Below, piece after piece: positions 1 to 8,050 of a stretch of 51,608 nucleotides of DNA. This DNA is from Amycolatopsis orientalis DSM 40040 = KCTC 9412. GTDB lineage: Bacteria; Actinomycetota; Actinomycetes; Mycobacteriales; Pseudonocardiaceae. Position 1 is the stretch's first letter. Each line of letters starts with the position of its first letter. The notes under the pieces are model-generated. The model searched no databases. It was not told where the DNA came from and saw only the letters and a program-made list of their open reading frames with translations. The stretch is from assembly GCF_000478275.1 (NCBI RefSeq), contig NZ_ASJB01000029.1, forward strand, positions 1 to 51,608. The letters run 5' to 3'. The translations under genes were made by a program, and so were the position numbers.

Positions 1-261
1 CTACGACGTCCCACCGAAGATCCTGATCACACCACGCTTAACTTAGCGGCATTGCACCACATCGTGTTCTGGCGCCACCACGGCGAAACCAAAATCGACA
101 ACCTCGTCCTGCTCTGCACCAAACACCACCGGCTCATCCACCGCAGCGAATGGAAAGTCCAAATCGCCCAAGACGGCCTACCGGAGTTCACCCCACCCGC
201 TTATCTCGACCCCACCGGCGAACCCCGGCGCAACACCGTGCACCTCAGAGTTCGCATTTAG
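1..261 (+). CDS. HNH endonuclease domain protein, C-terminal part (cut by window start)
   Basis: The frame is open from base 1, so only the last 86 residues are visible and the true start lies outside the window. The visible part carries an HNH nuclease signature: HHIVFWRHHGETKIDNLVLLC followed by KHHRLIH, with the metal-binding histidines and the Asn of the beta-beta-alpha fold. In actinomycetes such tails usually end DUF222/13E12-type HNH proteins, which are abundant and often repeated. The family is confident; whether the protein is an active nuclease or a decayed repeat copy cannot be told. The coding region ends inside a palindromic repeat that recurs at the other end of the window. Confidence 0.8.
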   Translation, partial: LRRPTEDPDHTTLNLAALHHIVFWRHHGETKIDNLVLLCTKHHRLIHRSEWKVQIAQDGLPEFTPPAYLDPTGEPRRNTVHLRVRI

Positions 262-274
262 TCGACTGAATGCG
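253..274. repeat. Palindromic GCATTTAGTC-type repeat at the stop codon of the HNH gene
   Basis: The sequence is an inverted repeat, CGCATTTAGTC followed by GACTGAATGCG, with one mismatch in 11 paired positions. The TAG stop of the HNH gene lies inside it. Closely related palindromes occur at 51457-51476 and 51493-51524, where a gene again ends inside the repeat (cobF). It looks like a dispersed intergenic hairpin that may act as a terminator. Confidence 0.6.
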
Positions 275-312
275 GCGGCTCGGCCCGAGCCACTCACCAG
301 ATGGGCGAATTT

Positions 313-927
313 TCAGGAAAGGAGGCGATTCCTTACTTCAGTGAGTTGGACGGGGCTCGCGCCGCCCGCCAGCAGGTAGGCGCGCACGCCGCCGTGCCGG
401 TTCTCGAGATGGGCCAGTGTGCGGAGGATGGTGTCGCCGCTACAGCCTTCCGTGCGTGCGTAATCGGCGGCGATCGAAGCGGCCGGGACGCCCGCGACGC
501 TCAGCGCGAGTGCCACGAGTACTCCCGTGCGGTCTCGTCCGGCGCTGCAGTGCACCGCGATCGGGCCGGGCGGGGCCTCGCCCAGCTGGAGGAAGACTTC
601 GGTGATGCGGCGTTGGTTGACGTCGAGCATGGTTCGGTACGCGTCCGGCATGGTGGTGCCCTGCTCCGCCGGCTCGGCGATCAGCGGCGCGTTGCGGTAC
701 ACGGGATCGGCCGCGAACGGACTGGGCTCCCGCTCGATCTCGTGCGCCCATCGGAGGTCCAGGATGCGACCGATCCCCACCGCGCGGACCGCTGCTATCC
801 CGTCGGCGGTCAACCGGGTGTGGCTGTCCGATCTGAGCAGCGCGCCGGAACGGATCCGCCTGCCGTCGGCTGTCGGCAATCCGCCGACGTCACGGCCGTT
901 GAGGCAGCCGTCCCACTCCAACGTCAT
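313..927 (-). CDS. Tyrosine-protein phosphatase (DSP/PtpB-like)
   Basis: The 204-aa protein carries the cysteine-phosphatase P-loop HCSAGRDRTG, with nucleophile Cys127 and Arg133. The N-terminal block CLNGRDVGGL is typical of the actinobacterial PtpB/LipA-like tyrosine phosphatase family. It should hydrolyse phosphotyrosine or phosphoinositide-type substrates; the substrate cannot be read from sequence. The ATG at 927 is preceded by GGAG at good spacing. It lies 12 bp downstream of the proline iminopeptidase gene on the same strand, so the two probably form an operon. No unusual features are seen. It is probably housekeeping and outside the biosynthetic cluster. Confidence 0.85.
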   Translation of the reverse strand: MTLEWDGCLNGRDVGGLPTADGRRIRSGALLRSDSHTRLTADGIAAVRAVGIGRILDLRWAHEIEREPSPFAADPVYRNAPLIAEPAEQGTTMPDAYRTMLDVNQRRITEVFLQLGEAPPGPIAVHCSAGRDRTGVLVALALSVAGVPAASIAADYARTEGCSGDTILRTLAHLENRHGGVRAYLLAGGASPVQLTEVRNRLLS

Positions 928-939
928 CAGGCGACTCCA

Positions 940-1884
940 TCACCACTCGCGGGAAGCGAACCGGTCCAATGCCTCCAGCTTCCAGGCCCGTTTCACGTCG
1001 CTCGACCGGTGACCCGATCCGTCGTCGATCAGCAGTTCCGCACCAGGCCAGGCCCGCGCGAGTTCCCAAGCGGTGTCCACCGGGCAGCTCAGATCCCGGC
1101 GACCGTGGATCAGCACGCCGGGAATGTCCCGCAGCAGACCGGCATCACGGATCACCGCGCCGGGTTCCAGCCAGCCGGCATGGGAATAGTAATGCGTGAC
1201 AACGCGCGCGAACGCCAGCTCGTACTCGCCGATCGGACCATTGTGGACGGTCGCGCCGGGTTCCAGTGAGAGCACCGTGTCCTCCCAGGCGCACCACGCG
1301 CGAGCGGCTTCGGTCCGCACGTGCGGGTCGGGATCCTCCATGAGCCGCGCGTAGGCCGCGACCAGGTCACCGGAGTGGTCACCGCGAAATCGGGCCCACT
1401 CTTCGGGGAAGAACCGGCCGGCGCCGTGATACAGCCAGTCGATCTCGGAGGGCCGGGTGGTGCTGATGGCGCTGACGACGATCTCCGTGACCCGCTCCGG
1501 ATACCGTTCGGCGTAGACGAGCGCGAGCGTCGTGCCCCACGAGCCGCCGGTGACGAGCCAGCGTTCGATGCCCAGGTGTTCCCGCAGGCGCTCCATGTCG
1601 GCGACGAGATGATCCGTCGTGTTGTGCCGCATGTCGGTCGCCGGGTCGGCGGCGTGCGGGGTGCTGCGGCCGCAGCCGCGTTGATCGAACAGCACCGTGC
1701 GGTAGCGGGCCGGGTCGAACATCCGCCGCATTCCCGGCGTGCAGCCCTGACCGGGGCCGCCGTGCAGCACGACCGCCGGTTTCCCCGCCGGGTCGCCGCA
1801 GGTCTCCCAGTAGACGAAGTTGCCGTCACCTACATCGAGCAATCCCTTGTCGTAGGGCTCGACGGGTGGATACAGGTCGGCCAT
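940..1884 (-). CDS. pip: Proline iminopeptidase (alpha/beta hydrolase)
   Basis: At 314 aa this is the normal length for prolyl aminopeptidases, which release N-terminal proline from peptides in the cytoplasm. Visible motifs are the oxyanion-hole HGGPGQGC, DQRGCGRS, the nucleophile elbow GGSWG (Ser115), a late HGRRDLSCP holding the acid, and GSGHRSSD with the catalytic His. The reading frame extends further upstream, but the ATG at 1884 gives the family-like N terminus (MADLYPPVEPYDKGLLDVGDG). The gene is divergent from the YbdK-like ligase and is followed by the phosphatase gene. A role in trimming a leader peptide is conceivable but nothing in the context supports it. Confidence 0.88.
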   Translation of the reverse strand: MADLYPPVEPYDKGLLDVGDGNFVYWETCGDPAGKPAVVLHGGPGQGCTPGMRRMFDPARYRTVLFDQRGCGRSTPHAADPATDMRHNTTDHLVADMERLREHLGIERWLVTGGSWGTTLALVYAERYPERVTEIVVSAISTTRPSEIDWLYHGAGRFFPEEWARFRGDHSGDLVAAYARLMEDPDPHVRTEAARAWCAWEDTVLSLEPGATVHNGPIGEYELAFARVVTHYYSHAGWLEPGAVIRDAGLLRDIPGVLIHGRRDLSCPVDTAWELARAWPGAELLIDDGSGHRSSDVKRAWKLEALDRFASREW

Positions 1885-2034
1885 GTGCCCAGCGTACCCA
1901 AGTCGATCAAGACATTCCGTGATTCCACGAAACACTTTCGCCGCAACGAAGTTCAGCACACCGGCCCTTTCTTCGGCGGGCCAGGAGGGGGAGATTCAGT
2001 GGTACCGGCGAAAAACCACCAGAGACGGGGACCC

Positions 2035-3132
2035 ATGGCGGTTGACGGCACTGTTTTCACCCTTGGCGTGGAAGAAGAGTTCGTCCTCCTCGATCCGCTG
2101 GACGGCTCGGTCGCCTTGCGCGCGCCCGATCTTCTCGAGCACCTCGCCTCCGAACCGGACGTCACCGGCGAGCTGATGCTGTTCCAGATCGAGACCGCGA
2201 CCGGCATCTGCCGCGGTCTCGACGAGGTGCGCTCGGAGCTGACGCGGTTGCGGCAGCTCGTCGCGAAGGCGGCGGAGGCCGACGGCTGCCTCATGGTGGC
2301 GGCGGGGATTCCGCCAGGTGACCTGCGCCGGGGCGCGATCACGCCCGAGCCCCGGTACCGGCGGATGGCCCAGGCGTTCCCCGAGCTGATCGACGAAGCG
2401 GGCACCTGCGCCTGTCATGTGCACGTCGGCCTGCCGTCGCGGGATCTGGGCGCGCGGGTCCTCGCCGGATTGCGGCCGTGGCTCGCCCCGCTGCTGGCGC
2501 TGACCGCCAACTCCCCGATCCAGTACGGCGCCGACTCCGGCTGGGCGAGCAGGCGGTTCCCGATCTGGGACCGGTGGCCGACGGCCAGGCCGCCGGACGA
2601 ATGGTCCGATGCGGACGCGTACGACCGCAGTGTCGAGGACGCCTTACGCCGTGGCGCCGCCCTCGACGCGCCAGGCGTGTACTTCTACGCCCGGCTTTCC
2701 CCTCGCCATCCCACGGTGGAGGTGCGGATCGCCGACGTCTGCCTGTCGGTCGAAGACGCCGTGCTCCTCGCGGCACTGGTACGCGGGCTGGTCGCGACCT
2801 GTGCCGTGACGACCGACCCGCCGCGGGCCCGCGGCGCCCGGATCGGTGCGGCGTTGACGGCCGCCGCGCGCCGGGGTCTCGACGGGCCGGGTATCGACGT
2901 CTTCACCGGGCGGGAAGCCGATCAGCGCGACCTGCTCGGCGAACTCGTCGACTTCATCCGGCCCGCGCTCAGTGCCACCGGTGACACCGAGGACGTCGAG
3001 CAAGGACTGAACTCGCTTTTCGAGCACGGGACCGGCGCGGCCCGGCAGCGCCGGTTGTTCGCGGAAGCGGCCTCGCCCGGCGCCTTCGCCGCGGATCTCG
3101 CCCTCGCGACGATGAACGTCCCGACCCGGTGA
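2035..3132 (+). CDS. YbdK-type carboxylate-amine ligase (glutamate-cysteine ligase 2 family)
   Basis: The 365-aa protein begins with TLGVEEEFVLLD, the N-terminal signature of the GCS2/YbdK family, ATP-dependent ligases joining a carboxylate to an amine. Other matching blocks are FQIETATGICRGLDEV, CACHVHVG (a metal/nucleotide-binding region) and the C-terminal HPTVEVRIADVC. A GTG at 1999 has a better Shine-Dalgarno (AGGAGGGGGAG), but the 12 codons between it and the ATG use GTA, AAA, AGA and GGA, unlike the rest of the gene, so the ATG at 2035 is preferred. Mycobacterial relatives with this fold act in ergothioneine synthesis (EgtA), but no other egt gene is nearby and the substrate is unknown. 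It is convergent with the response regulator at 3145. Confidence 0.82.
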   Translation: MAVDGTVFTLGVEEEFVLLDPLDGSVALRAPDLLEHLASEPDVTGELMLFQIETATGICRGLDEVRSELTRLRQLVAKAAEADGCLMVAAGIPPGDLRRGAITPEPRYRRMAQAFPELIDEAGTCACHVHVGLPSRDLGARVLAGLRPWLAPLLALTANSPIQYGADSGWASRRFPIWDRWPTARPPDEWSDADAYDRSVEDALRRGAALDAPGVYFYARLSPRHPTVEVRIADVCLSVEDAVLLAALVRGLVATCAVTTDPPRARGARIGAALTAAARRGLDGPGIDVFTGREADQRDLLGELVDFIRPALSATGDTEDVEQGLNSLFEHGTGAARQRRLFAEAASPGAFAADLALATMNVPTR

Positions 3133-3144
3133 GCCGGTCCGGCG

Positions 3145-3750
3145 TCACAGCCAGCCGGACTCCCGCGCGATCCGCACCGCGTCGACGCGATTGCGGGCGC
3201 TGAGCTTCGCCACGATCGTCGTCAGGTAGTTCCGCACGGTCCCGGCCGAGAGGAACAGTTCGGCCGCGATCTCGGTCGGGTCGGAACCGACCGACGCCAG
3301 CCGCAGGACCTCGATCTCGCGCGCGGTCAGCGGGCATTCCTCGCTGTCCCAGGCGGCGAGCGCCAGATCGCCGTCGACGACGCGCCGCCCGGCGGCGACC
3401 CCGCGGACGGCGTTCGCGAGCCTGTCGGCCGGCGCGTCCTTGCGCAGGAAGCCGTTGACCTTCGCGGCCAAGGCCCGGCGAAGGGTTCCGGGGCTGCCCA
3501 GCGAGGTGAGGATCAGCGTGCGTACGCCGGGCAGTTGTTCGTGCAGTTCGGCGGCCGCGGTGAGCCCGTCCTTGCCCGGCAGGTCGATGTCGATGAGCGC
3601 GATGTCGGGACGCGCGGACTGGGCGAGCGGGAGGATCTCGTCACCGCTGGCGCATTCGGCGACGACCTCGATATCGGCTTCCAGCCCGAGCAGCGCGACC
3701 AGGGCCCCACGGACAATGTGCATGTCCTCCGCCACCAGGACCTTGATCAT
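3145..3750 (-). CDS. NarL/FixJ-type response regulator (copy 1 of 3)
   Basis: The 201-aa protein has a receiver domain (about 1-118) with the acidic pair in VAEDMH, phospho-acceptor Asp54 in LIDIDLPGKDG, and conserved Thr and Lys (LILTS, LRKDA). A LuxR-type HTH follows (about 135-197; LTAREIEVLRL ... SAGTVRNYLTTIVAKL). It should bind DNA when phosphorylated. It is a close paralogue of the regulators at 6401 and 12099, with the same length and domain spacing. In this copy the usual LLKDAPA motif reads LRKDAPA. No kinase gene is adjacent; the tandem kinase at 9760 is the only candidate partner in view. It is divergent from the AraC gene at 4149, and the 398-bp gap holds a strong hairpin. Confidence 0.9.
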   Translation of the reverse strand: MIKVLVAEDMHIVRGALVALLGLEADIEVVAECASGDEILPLAQSARPDIALIDIDLPGKDGLTAAAELHEQLPGVRTLILTSLGSPGTLRRALAAKVNGFLRKDAPADRLANAVRGVAAGRRVVDGDLALAAWDSEECPLTAREIEVLRLASVGSDPTEIAAELFLSAGTVRNYLTTIVAKLSARNRVDAVRIARESGWL

Positions 3751-4148
3751 CGCCCCATCTGCCTTTCTCCAGCGCCTCGCCCCCGAGCCGACAATACTAT
3801 CCTCACACACCCGTCCCACGAAATGGAAACCGGCCCTTGACCGTCGCGGGGGGACACGGTCAAGGGCCGGTTCTGTGTTGCCGCGGGAATACTTTCTTCG
3901 AACCGCGCCAACACGGCCGGGGTGCGTCCGGCATGATTGCGCTACCAGGAATTCTGCGGCCCCCGACGCCTGGGATCCAGTGTGCGCACCACCGCCGACC
4001 TGTGGTTTTCGCATGTGAGATTTTCACGTCCCGCGGCACAGGAATCCATATCCGCCGGTGAATCAAGCACTTCAGGAGAAGCGGCGGCGAACACTACTGT
4101 CGGAAATCGCAAGGCAAGCCAGAATTCCTCGAGCGAAAGGACGGTACA
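3751..4148. promoter_or_regulatory. Divergent intergenic region with a 17-bp-arm hairpin
   Basis: This 398-bp gap separates two divergent regulators. At 3828-3844 and 3856-3872 lies a perfect inverted repeat (17-bp arms, 11-nt loop) built on AACCGGCCCTTGACCGT. It is upstream of both genes, so it is not an ordinary terminator; it may be an operator, an attenuator in the leader of the response regulator, or a dispersed repeat. AAAGGAC just upstream of 4149 serves as ribosome binding site for the AraC gene. No further gene is seen. Confidence 0.5.
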
Positions 4149-4892
4149 ATGGATGAGACTGTCCGGCGAGCCGTGGAGCGAGCCATTGGGGCCATGAACG
4201 AGAAACTGGGGGAAGAGCTCACTATCGACGACATCGCCCGCGCCGCGACGTTCAGCAAATTCCATTTCACCAGGGTGTTCCAGCAGGCCACCGGCGTTTC
4301 GCCCGGCCGGTTCCTGTCCGCGCTGCGGCTCGACGAGGCCAAACGCCTGCTGCTGACGACCTCGATCACGGTCGCCGACATCAGCCACCGCGTCGGATAC
4401 AACAGTGTCGGCACCTTCAGCACGCGGTTCAGCAGCCGCGTGGGTCTCTCCCCCTCCGCGTACCGCCAGCAGGGCGGTTTCCAGCGACGGCTGGCGGGCG
4501 AACCCGGGCCCGGCGCGAAGCCGGCGATCGTCCGCGGGTTCGTGTCGGTGCCGCCGGAGATCTCGCCCGGCCTCGTCTTCGTCGGCCTCTTCCCGACGCG
4601 GATCCCCGAGGGCGCGCCCGTGCGCTACACGGTCATCGACGCGCCCGGCCCCTATCAGCTGACCGAGGTCCCGGAAGGCACCTGGCATCTCGTCGCGCAC
4701 TGCGTGACCGGTCCGCTCACGCGCCGCGGCACCGGGTACACCGGCCACCACGGCCCGATCACGGTCGAACCGGGGGTCACCGCGCGGCTGGCGGACCTGC
4801 GGGTACGCCCGAAGCGCCTGTTCGACCCGCCGGTCCTGCTGGCGCTGCCCGATCTGCGGCACCGGCCGGAACCGTTCAAGCACGCCGCCTGA
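4149..4892 (+). CDS. AraC-family regulator with N-terminal HTH (copy 1 of 2)
   Basis: This 247-aa protein starts almost directly with the AraC double helix-turn-helix (about residues 8-105): LTIDDIARAATFSKFHFTRVF for the first HTH and VADISHRVGYNSVGTFSTRF for the second. The order is inverted from classic AraC, where the HTH is C-terminal. The remaining 140 residues (RGFVSVPPEISPGLVFVGLF ... VPEGTWHLVAHCV) form a beta-rich domain of unknown ligand. The protein at 36940 has the same architecture and shares most HTH residues, so the two are paralogues, one at each side of the enediyne locus. A hairpin follows the stop. Confidence 0.87.
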   Translation: MDETVRRAVERAIGAMNEKLGEELTIDDIARAATFSKFHFTRVFQQATGVSPGRFLSALRLDEAKRLLLTTSITVADISHRVGYNSVGTFSTRFSSRVGLSPSAYRQQGGFQRRLAGEPGPGAKPAIVRGFVSVPPEISPGLVFVGLFPTRIPEGAPVRYTVIDAPGPYQLTEVPEGTWHLVAHCVTGPLTRRGTGYTGHHGPITVEPGVTARLADLRVRPKRLFDPPVLLALPDLRHRPEPFKHAA

Positions 4893-4906
4893 TCTTCACC
4901 TGGGGT

Positions 4907-4957
4907 GTCATGAGGGGTCCCATCGGACGAATTTCGTCCGATGGGACTCCTCATGAC
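4907..4957. terminator. Bidirectional terminator hairpin, 25-bp arms
   Basis: The arms at 4907-4931 and 4933-4957 are inverted copies with one mismatch and a 1-nt loop, built on GTCATGAGGGGTCCCATCGG. The hairpin sits between the convergent ends of the AraC gene (4892) and the DUF1702 gene (4970), so it can terminate both. Confidence 0.75.
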
Positions 4958-4969
4958 GTTTCCAGGACC

Positions 4970-5965
4970 TCAGGCGGAGAGTCGTCCGGCCGAAGGGGCG
5001 AAGGCCTCGCGGATGTTCTGCCGCCACAGTTCGTAGGCGGGCGTCCCGTCGGCGGCGTTCTCCGCCACCTCGGTCCGGTCGGCCAGGTCGACGGCCTCCT
5101 CGATGCTCAGCCCGGCGAGCGTCCGCACGGCCCGGCGGGTGTGCGGCGGGACGAACGACGAGAACGTCCGTGCCTTCACCGCGAACACCACGCCGAGGCC
5201 GAGTTCGTCCTGGTGCTCCCCCGCCGCTTCGCGTAGCGTCGTCAGGCCCCGCTGGTCGCAGCCGCCCGCGAAGGTCGAGGCCAGTCCGACGCCGCTCCAC
5301 AGGTCCGGACGGCGCCCGGCCGGGAAGCGGTTCACCGCGGCGGCGACCTTCACCGGGTCGGCACCGTTGATGAACCACAGCGCCCGCCCGACACCCTGAT
5401 CGCAGGCGCGGGCGAAGTACGACGGCGCGCCGGCCCACGCGTACGGGGCGGGGACGAACTGCTCCTCGACCCATTTGCGGGTGTCGAAGTACGCGCGGTC
5501 GAAGCCGTAGCCGTCGACAGCCAGCCAGCTCATCGTCGGGTGGTAGGGCACGCCCTCCAGATCCGGCAGCACCTTCTTCCACAGCGGCCGGGGCAGCCGC
5601 GCCATGGCGAACCCGATGCCGATGTAGGTCAGGAACAGATGGGGACGGCCGGGGCCGCTCATCAGCTCGGCCGTGCGGTCCTTCCGGCCGCCGGGCATGA
5701 CGTCGAGGATGGTGAACGCCATCGCCGCGCCCTCGTAGGCGAACCCGCGCATCTCCGGCTCCACCATGTCCAGCCGCCGTTCGGCCTCCCACAGCGCCGG
5801 GGCGTCGATCCCCCATTCGAACCCGCACACCACCGACTGCGGGATCGACTCCAGCCGGGCCGTCGCCGCCGTCGGCGGCACCCCGAATCCGCGGCCCTCG
5901 AAGCCGACCGAAGCCAGCGAGGGGGCGAACAGGACCTTGCGCAGGGCACCCAGCAATGAGCTCAT
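4970..5965 (-). CDS. DUF1702 enediyne-associated protein (UnbL-like, second copy)
   Basis: The 331-aa protein belongs to the DUF1702 family, otherwise found in enediyne warhead cassettes. Shared with the copy at 35820 are RGFAYEGA, the MPGG/LPGG block, IGIGFAMARLPR, LAVDGYGFDRAYF, CDQGVGRALWFI and VGLASTFAGGC. Its biochemical role is unknown; knowledge of the family places it in forming or maturing the enediyne core. The ATG at 5965 gives the shortest start consistent with the family and has AAAGGAC upstream. It stands alone, 30 kb from the main cassette and next to regulators. It may be a diverged paralogue with its own step, or a displaced second cassette gene. Confidence 0.85.
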   Translation of the reverse strand: MSSLLGALRKVLFAPSLASVGFEGRGFGVPPTAATARLESIPQSVVCGFEWGIDAPALWEAERRLDMVEPEMRGFAYEGAAMAFTILDVMPGGRKDRTAELMSGPGRPHLFLTYIGIGFAMARLPRPLWKKVLPDLEGVPYHPTMSWLAVDGYGFDRAYFDTRKWVEEQFVPAPYAWAGAPSYFARACDQGVGRALWFINGADPVKVAAAVNRFPAGRRPDLWSGVGLASTFAGGCDQRGLTTLREAAGEHQDELGLGVVFAVKARTFSSFVPPHTRRAVRTLAGLSIEEAVDLADRTEVAENAADGTPAYELWRQNIREAFAPSAGRLSA

Positions 5966-6400
5966 CACATACGTCCTTTGTGGATAGTGTCGGCTTCGCG
6001 CGCGAACTCGGCTCATGCCGAGGAGACCACGCGGTGATCGCCGTGCGCTCGACGGCCGATCGAGGTGTCCGCCGGTACCGCCGAACAGTCCATTCCCGGA
6101 ACCGGACAATGGTGAATTCACCCGTTCGCCGGACGAATTCACCGGGTCGCAACGTACTCACCGGGGAATGAAAAGCACTTCTGGCGGCATTTTTACCGTC
6201 TTCTGACCTGACGCTGAGTAATCGATCGATAGCACTTTCATGATTCCCGAAGCTTTCCCATCACCGCAGCTCACCAGGGCCTTGATCGGCTGAACATGGT
6301 GCCGGGAAAAGCACAACCTTGTATCGTGCGATTCAGATTCACTCTTCCGGGTTTGCTATGTACACTGAGAGTTAGCGCGTCTGGGGAAGAGGAGGTCGGA
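5966..6400. promoter_or_regulatory. Divergent intergenic region with direct repeats
   Basis: No gene is seen in these 435 bp between the DUF1702 gene and the response regulator. GAATTCACC occurs at 6114-6122 and again at 6135-6143, and a variant, GTACTCACC, at 6154-6162, all in the same orientation with starts 21 and 19 bp apart. Direct repeats spaced by about two helical turns are the kind of site SARP regulators bind, and two SARP genes are present. That assignment is a guess. GGAGG at 6391-6395 is the ribosome binding site of the downstream GTG. Confidence 0.4.
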
Positions 6401-7006
6401 GTGATCCGAGTCCTATTGGCCGAAGATATGCACATGGTTCGCGGCGCTTTGGTCGCACTGTTGAACCTCGAACAGGACATCGAAGTCGTCGCCGAGGTCA
6501 GCTCGGGCGACAAGATCCTCCCGATGGCCGCGGAGTACCTCCCGGACGTCGCGATCATCGACATCGACCTGCCGGCCAAGGACGGGCTCTCCGCCGCTTC
6601 CGAGCTCTACCAGCAACTTCCCGGCGTCCGCACGCTGATCCTCACCTCGCTCGGCCGTCCGGGCACCGTGCGCCGGGCGCTCGACGCGAAGGTCAACGGC
6701 TTCCTGCTCAAGGACGCGCCCGCCGACAAACTCGCCAACGCGGTCCGCTCGGTCGCGATCGGCCGCCGCGTCATCGACAGCGAACTCGCGCTGTCCGCCT
6801 GGGAAACGGAAGATTGCCCGCTGACACCGAGGGAAGCCGAGATCCTGCGCCTCGCCGCGAACGGGCACACGGTCGCCGACATCGCGGCGGAACTGTTCCT
6901 CTCGCCGGGGACCGTGCGCAACTATCTCGCCACGGTGGTCACGAAACTCAACGCCCGCAACCGGGTCGACGCCATCCGCATCGCCACCGATTCCGACTGG
7001 CTCTGA
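6401..7006 (+). CDS. NarL/FixJ-type response regulator (copy 2 of 3)
   Basis: This 201-aa response regulator has the receiver Asp in IIDIDLPAKDG, the LLKDAPADKLANAVRSV switch region and a LuxR HTH (LTPREAEILRLAANGHTVADI ... SPGTVRNYLATVVTKLNARNRVDAIRIA). The GTG at 6401 is chosen because GGAGG lies 5 nt upstream and it aligns exactly with the other two copies; an upstream in-frame ATG at 6296 lacks this support. The gene is followed on the same strand by a SARP and an HxlR regulator, giving a three-regulator block. Its kinase partner is unknown. Confidence 0.9.
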   Translation: MIRVLLAEDMHMVRGALVALLNLEQDIEVVAEVSSGDKILPMAAEYLPDVAIIDIDLPAKDGLSAASELYQQLPGVRTLILTSLGRPGTVRRALDAKVNGFLLKDAPADKLANAVRSVAIGRRVIDSELALSAWETEDCPLTPREAEILRLAANGHTVADIAAELFLSPGTVRNYLATVVTKLNARNRVDAIRIATDSDWL

Positions 7007-7182
7007 GCCGTTCCGCGTCTTCTCCTTTGCCCCGAACGGTTCCCTGCGCCATGTCATGACGATCGCATACAGGGCAACCGATAAATCACGGTTCCCCGGA
7101 TGTTTCCGGCACTGTTCCGCGGGTTCTCGCTCTGTCACCGTCACAGAGGGGGAGTTCTCCGGAGGGGCAGGGGAGACACGGG

Positions 7183-7989
7183 ATGAGTACCGGACCGGTC
7201 GACATCACGACCACCGCGCACCGGAGGCCGGACGCGGTGCGCGCGCGGCTCCTCGGCCCGCTCGAACTGCACGCCGGCGGGGCCGACCGCGCGCCGACCA
7301 CGCCGAAGCTCCTGCAGCTGCTGGCGATGCTGCTGATCCGCCCCGGCAAGACCGTCCACGTCGACTCGCTGGTCCACGAGCTGTGGAACGACACTCCCCC
7401 GCGTAGCGTGCGCCGCACCCTGCACACCTACGTCCACCACCTCCGCCGCCATCTCGACCCCGACGGTGACGGCGGCCTGCTGGTCACCAGCCCACCCGGC
7501 TACCGGCTGGACGTCGATCCGGCCATGGTCGACGTGTCGGAGTTCGGGGACCTGCTGTGCCTCGGCCGCGACCTGCTGGCCGAAGGCGACAACGCGGCGG
7601 CCGCGCACGCGTTCCGTACCGCGCTGGACCTGTGGTCCGGTCCCCCGCTGGCGAACATCCACTGTGGACCGACACTGGCCGCCTACACCGTCTATCTGCT
7701 GGAGCACCGGCGCAACGCCCGTGACCTGTGGATCGAGGCCGAGATCCGGGCCGGGCGGCACCGGGAGATGCTCGGCGTGCTCCGGTCGCTGGCCACCGCG
7801 AACCCACTCGACGAAACCCTCCACGCCCAGCTGATCCGCGCGCTGGGGCTCAGCGGGCGGCGCAGCGACGCACTGGCGTCCTACCAGTGGCTGCGGGCGA
7901 GGCTCGACGAGGAACTGGGGGTGGAACCCTGCGCCGAGCTGCGAGAACTGCACCGCGAACTGCTCTCCGAGGGACACCCGATCCGCTGA
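7183..7989 (+). CDS. SARP-family pathway activator (copy 1 of 2)
   Basis: At 268 aa this is a short SARP (AfsR/DnrI type): an OmpR-like winged-helix domain (about 20-110, ARLLGPLELHAGG ... PRSVRRTLHTYVHHLRRHL) followed by a bacterial transcriptional activation domain (about 115-262, VDVSEFGDLLCLGRDLLAEG ... LDEELGVEPCAELRELHREL). SARPs recruit RNA polymerase to direct repeats upstream of antibiotic genes, so this is probably a cluster activator. A GGGGAGAC ribosome binding site precedes the ATG. The HxlR gene follows after 61 bp. The pair is duplicated at 42042-43614 with the same order and orientation. Confidence 0.92.
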   Translation: MSTGPVDITTTAHRRPDAVRARLLGPLELHAGGADRAPTTPKLLQLLAMLLIRPGKTVHVDSLVHELWNDTPPRSVRRTLHTYVHHLRRHLDPDGDGGLLVTSPPGYRLDVDPAMVDVSEFGDLLCLGRDLLAEGDNAAAAHAFRTALDLWSGPPLANIHCGPTLAAYTVYLLEHRRNARDLWIEAEIRAGRHREMLGVLRSLATANPLDETLHAQLIRALGLSGRRSDALASYQWLRARLDEELGVEPCAELRELHRELLSEGHPIR

Positions 7990-8050
7990 TCGCCGGACCG
8001 GCCGACGAACACCACCCCGTCACCAGATCAAGGAAGTTGAGGAGTCAAGC

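Noticed and set aside
3828..3872. Hairpin read as a terminator of the response regulator at 3145
   Set aside because: It lies upstream, not downstream, of that gene and upstream of the divergent AraC gene, so it is listed as a regulatory or repeat element.
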